Positions 60,100 through 64,000 of a stretch of DNA of 64,000 nucleotides are shown in pieces (position 1 is the first letter of the stretch; each line of letters opens with the position of its first letter). This DNA comes from Euptelea pleiosperma (taxonomy: Eukaryota > Streptophyta > Magnoliopsida > Ranunculales > Eupteleaceae). The stretch spans positions 21,495 through 85,494 of the forward strand of contig JASUTR010000093.1 of assembly GCA_035048495.1 (NCBI GenBank), in the 5' to 3' direction. The notes below the pieces were generated by a model. The model was not told where the DNA came from and ran no database searches. It worked only from the letters and a program-made list of their open reading frames with translations. The position numbers and the translations under genes were made by a program.

Positions 60100-63000
60100 A
60101 ACCAGACCTCGTAATTGGACTCAAACTCTTATATCACTATTGTTTCAAGACATTTGAAGTGTTGGAACAAATTCGGGACAGTCGAAACAAGTTAGCTCCA
60201 TCCGTGCGTCAACGTCTCAAATTGGACTCATTTTGTGTGTTACATTCCGAGCCTATAACTTGTGACTTTTTCGCAACCAGACCTCGTAATTCGACTCAAA
60301 CTCTTCCATTACTATTGTTTCAACACATTTGAAGTTTTGGAGCAAGATTCGGACCAGTCGAAACAAGTTAGCTCCATCTGTGCGTCACGTCTGAAATTGG
60401 ACTCAGTTTGTGTGTTACATTCCGAAGCCTATAACTTGTTACTTTTCGCAACCAGTGCTCGTAATTGGACTCAAACTCTTCCATTACTTTTGTTTCAACA
60501 GATTTGAAGTGTTGGAATAAGATTTTGGGTCAGTCGAAACAAGTTAGCTCCATTCGTGCGTCACGTCTCAAATTGGACTCAGTTTGTGTGTTACATTCCG
60601 AAGCCTATAACTTGTTACTTTTTCGCAACCAGTGCTCGTAATTGGACTCAAACTCTTCAATACTTTTGTTTCAACAGATTTCAAGTGTTGGAATAAGATT
60701 TGGGTCAGTCGAAACAAGTTAGCTCCATCCGTGCGTCAACGTCTCAAATTGGACTCAGTTAGTGTGTTACATTCCGAAACCAATAACTTGTGACTTTTTC
60801 GCAACCAGACCTCGTAATTAGACTCAAACTCTTCCATTACTGTTGTTTCAACACATTTTAAGTGTTGGAGCAAGATTCGGACCAGTCGAAACAAGTTAGC
60901 TCTATCCGTGCGTCAACGTCTCAAATTGGACTCAGTTTGTGTGTTACATTCCGAAGCCTATAACTTGGGACTTTTTCGCAACCAGACCTCGTAATTGGAC
61001 TCAAACTCTTCCATCACTGTTGTTTCAACACATTTGAAGTGTTGGAACCAAATTCGGGACAGTCGAAACAAGTTAGCTCCATCCGTGCGTCAACGTCTCA
61101 AATTGGACTCAGTTTGTGTGTGTTACATTCCGAAGCCTATAACTTGTTACTTTTTCGCAACCAGTGCTCGTAATTGGACTCAAACTCTTCCATTACTTTT
61201 GTTTCAACAGATTTGAAGTGTTGGAATAAGATTTGGGTCAGTCGAAACAAGTTTAGCTCCATCCGTGCGGTCAACGTCTCAAATTGGACTCAGTTTGTGT
61301 GTTACATTCCGAAGCCTATAACTTGTTGACTTTTCGCAACCAGACCTCGTAATAGGACTCAAACTCTTCCATTACTATTGTTTCAACACATTTGAAGTGT
61401 TGGAGCAAGATTCGGAACAGTCGAAACAAGTTAGCTCGATCCGTGCGTCAACGCCTCAAATTGGGATTCAGTTTGTGTGTTACATTCCGAAGCCTATAAC
61501 TTGTGACTTTCTCGCAACCAGACCTCGTAATTGGACTCCTCAAACTCTTCCATCCCTATTGTTTCCAACACATTTGAAGTGTTGGAACAACATTCGGGAC
61601 AGTCGAAACAAGTTAGCTCCATCCGTGCGTCAACGTCTCAAATTGGACTCATTTTGTGTGTTACACTCCGAAGCCTATAACTTGTGACATTTTCGCAACC
61701 AGACCTCGTAATTGGACTCAAACTCCTTAATCACTATTGTTTCAAGACATTTGAAGTGTTGGAACAAGATTCGGGACAGTCGAAACAGTTAGCTCATCCG
61801 TGCGTCAACGTCTCAAATTGGACTCATTTTGTGTGTTACATTCCGAGCCTATAACTTGTGACTTTTTCGCAACCAGACCTCGTAAATCGACTCAAAACTC
61901 TTCCATTACTATTGTTTCAACACATTTGAAGTTTTGGAGCAAGATTCGGATCAGTCGAAACAAGTTAGCTCCATCCGTGCGTCAACGTCTTGAAATTGGA
62001 CTCAGTTTGTGTGTTACATCGAAGCTATAACTTGTTACTTTTTCGCAACCAGTGCTCGAATTGGACTCAAACTCTTCCATTACTTTTGTTTCAACAGATT
62101 TGAAGTGTTGGAATAAGATTTGGGTCAGTCGAAACAAGTTAGCCTCCATCCGTGCGTCAACGTCTCAAATTGGACTCAGTTAGTGTGTTACATTCCGAAA
62201 CCAATAACTTGTGACTTTTTCGCAACCAGACCTCTTAATTAGACTCAAACTCTTCCATTACTGTTGTTTCAACACATTTTAAGTGTTGGAGCAAGATTCG
62301 GACCAGTCGAAACAAGTTAGCTCCATCCGTGCGTCAACGTCTCAAATTGGACTCAGTTTGTGTGTTACATTCCGAAACCTATAACTTGTGACTTTTTCGC
62401 AACCCAGACCTCGAATTAACTCAACTCTTCCATTACTGATGTTTCAACACATTTTAAGTGTTAGAGCAAGATTCGGACCAGTCGAAATAGGTTAGCTCCA
62501 TCCGTGCGTCAACGTCTCAAATTGGACTCAGTTTGTGTGTTACATTCTGAAGCCTATAACTTGAGACTTTTTCGCAACCAGACCTCGTAATTGGACTCAA
62601 ACTCTTCCATCACTATTGTTTCAACACATTTGAAGTGTTGGAACAAGATTCGGGACAGTCAGAAACAAGTTAGCTCCATCCGTGCGTCAACGTCTCAAAT
62701 TGGACTCAGTTTGTGTGTTACATTCCGAAGCCTATAACTTGTGACTTTTTCCGCAAAAAGACCTCGTAATTAGACTCAAACTCTTCCATTACTATTGTTT
62801 CACACATTTGAAGTGTTGGGCAAGATTCGGAACAGTCGAAACAAGTTAGCCCATTCGTGCGTCAACGTCTCAAATTAGACTCAGTTTTGTGTTTCATTCC
62901 GAAGCCTTAAATTGTGACTTTTTGCAAACCAGACCTCGTAATTGGACTCAAACTCTTCCATCACTATTGTTTCAACACATTTGAAGTGTTGAAGCAAGAT

Positions 63001-64000
63001 TCGGGACAGTCGAAACAAAGTTTAGCTCCATCCGTCCGTCAACGTCTCAAATTGGACACATTTTGTGTGTTAAATTCCGAAGCTATAACTTGTGACTTTT
63101 TCGCAACCAGACCTCGTAATTGGACTCAAACTCTTCCATCCCTATTGTTTCAACACATTTGAAGTGTTGGAACAACATTTGGGACAGTCGAAACAAGTTA
63201 GCTCCATCCGTCGTCAACGTCTCAAATTGGACTCATTTGTTGTGTTAAAATTCGAAGCCTATAACTTGTGACTTTTTCGCAACCAGACCTCGTAATTGGA
63301 CTCAAACTCTTCTATCACTATGTGTTTCAACACATTTGAAGTGTTGGAAAAGATTTGGTCAGTCAAACAAGTTAGCTCCATCCGTGCGTCAACGTCTCAA
63401 ATTGGACTCAGTTTGTGTGTTACATTCCGAAGCCTATAACTTGTGACTTTTTCGCAACCAGACCTCGTAATTGGACCAAACTCTTCCATTACTATTGTTT
63501 CAACATATTTGAAGTGTTGGAGCAATATTCGGAACAGTCGAAACAAGTTAGCTCCATCGTTGCTCAACGTCTCAAATTGGACTCAGTTTGTGTGTTACAT
63601 TCCGAAGCCTATAACATTGTGACTTTTTCGCAACCAGACCTCGTAATTGGACTCAAACTCTTCCATCCCTATTGGTTTCAACACATTTTGAAGTGTTGGA
63701 ACAACATTCGGGACAGTCGAAACAAGTTAGCTCCATCCGTGCGTCAACCTCTCAAATTGGACTCATTTAGTGTGTTACATTCCGAAACCTATAACTTGTG
63801 ACTTTTTCGCAACCAGACCTCGTAATTAGACTCAAACTCTTCCATCCCTATTTTTTCAACACATTTGAAGTGTTGGAACAACATTTGGGACAGTCGAAAC
63901 AATTAGCTCCATCCGTGCGTCAACGTCTCAAATTGGACTCATTTTGTGTGTTACACTCCGAAGCCTATAACTTGTGACTTTTCGCAACCAGAACCTCGTA
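60100..64000. repeat. Heavily indel-marked satellite to window end
   Basis: Dense single-base indels: GTCACGTCT near 60385, AAGTTTAGCTCC near 61249, GCGGTCAACG near 61268, TTACATCGAAGC near 62023, ATTGGTTTC near 63673. The underlying HOR resembles the 28.4-31.6 kb units (TTATATCAC with CAAGACATTTG, then CCGAGCC with AATTCGACTC) and, from 62480, a copy of 58230-59500 that carries many more indels than its partner. Confidence 0.8.

Larger units (their letters stand above)
27502..64000. repeat. 177-bp satellite array, right block
   Basis: The same satellite, orientation and register as the left block, about 206 monomers, running past the window end. Up to about 47.6 kb almost every monomer is exactly 177 bp. 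Beyond that, single-base indels make individual monomers 172-180 bp. No second transposon, protein gene or RNA gene was seen. Short open frames recur every few monomers only because 177 is divisible by three, and they are not genes. Confidence 0.97.

Noticed and set aside
63415..63801. 128-codon open frame, the longest in the satellite
   Set aside because: Produced by chance indels in the noisy right end; its translation is the usual monomer translation with frame changes.

Overview
The window is plant nuclear DNA of centromeric or pericentromeric character. About 48.7 kb (76%) is one tandem satellite array with a 177-bp monomer, at 1-12207 and 27502-64000. The remaining 15.3 kb is one complete LTR retrotransposon of the Athila lineage (Ty3/Gypsy, Metaviridae), inserted into the array at 12208-27496 on the minus strand. 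There is no host protein gene. A tRNA-Asp primer-binding site, an Athila-type gag-pol and a 177-bp satellite point to an angiosperm. I do not recognise the satellite and cannot name the species.

Region 1-12207: head-to-tail monomers of two intermixed types. One type reads ACCAGACCTCG and CAACACATTTGAAG, the other ACCAGTGCTCG and CAACAGATTTGAAG. They form nested higher-order repeats (HORs): a 9-monomer unit of 1591 bp, a block of about 2.66 kb repeated 8138 bp further on, and a 5-monomer block repeated at 1416 bp.

Region 12208-27496: the Athila element. Its perfect 5-bp target duplication is GTCTC. Read on the minus strand it runs 5' LTR (24581-27496), PBS (24565-24578), 1.7-kb leader, one uninterrupted gag-protease-RT-RNaseH-integrase frame (17104-22869), a 2-kb non-coding tail, G-rich polypurine tract, and 3' LTR (12208-15131). 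The LTRs differ at four substitutions that I found plus one 8-bp poly-T length change, so the insertion is young, and every catalytic motif is intact. The LTR carries an unexpected tRNA-like A-box/B-box pair on the sense strand.

Region 27502-64000: the satellite resumes in register. It shows a 6-monomer HOR of 1061 bp (28386 to about 32140), then a 20-monomer HOR of about 3.54 kb (about 35.4-50.2 kb). One 20-monomer copy is shortened to 17 monomers and carries chimeric monomers at its junctions. From about 47.6 kb, and densely after 60.1 kb, single-base indels become frequent. This is either an under-polished assembly segment or a less homogenised part of the array.

The parts fit a picture of a rapidly turning-over, probably centromeric, satellite array invaded by a young Athila element. 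The array is reshaped by unequal crossover and conversion at scales from one monomer to more than 8 kb. Centromere function is inferred and not shown by the sequence.
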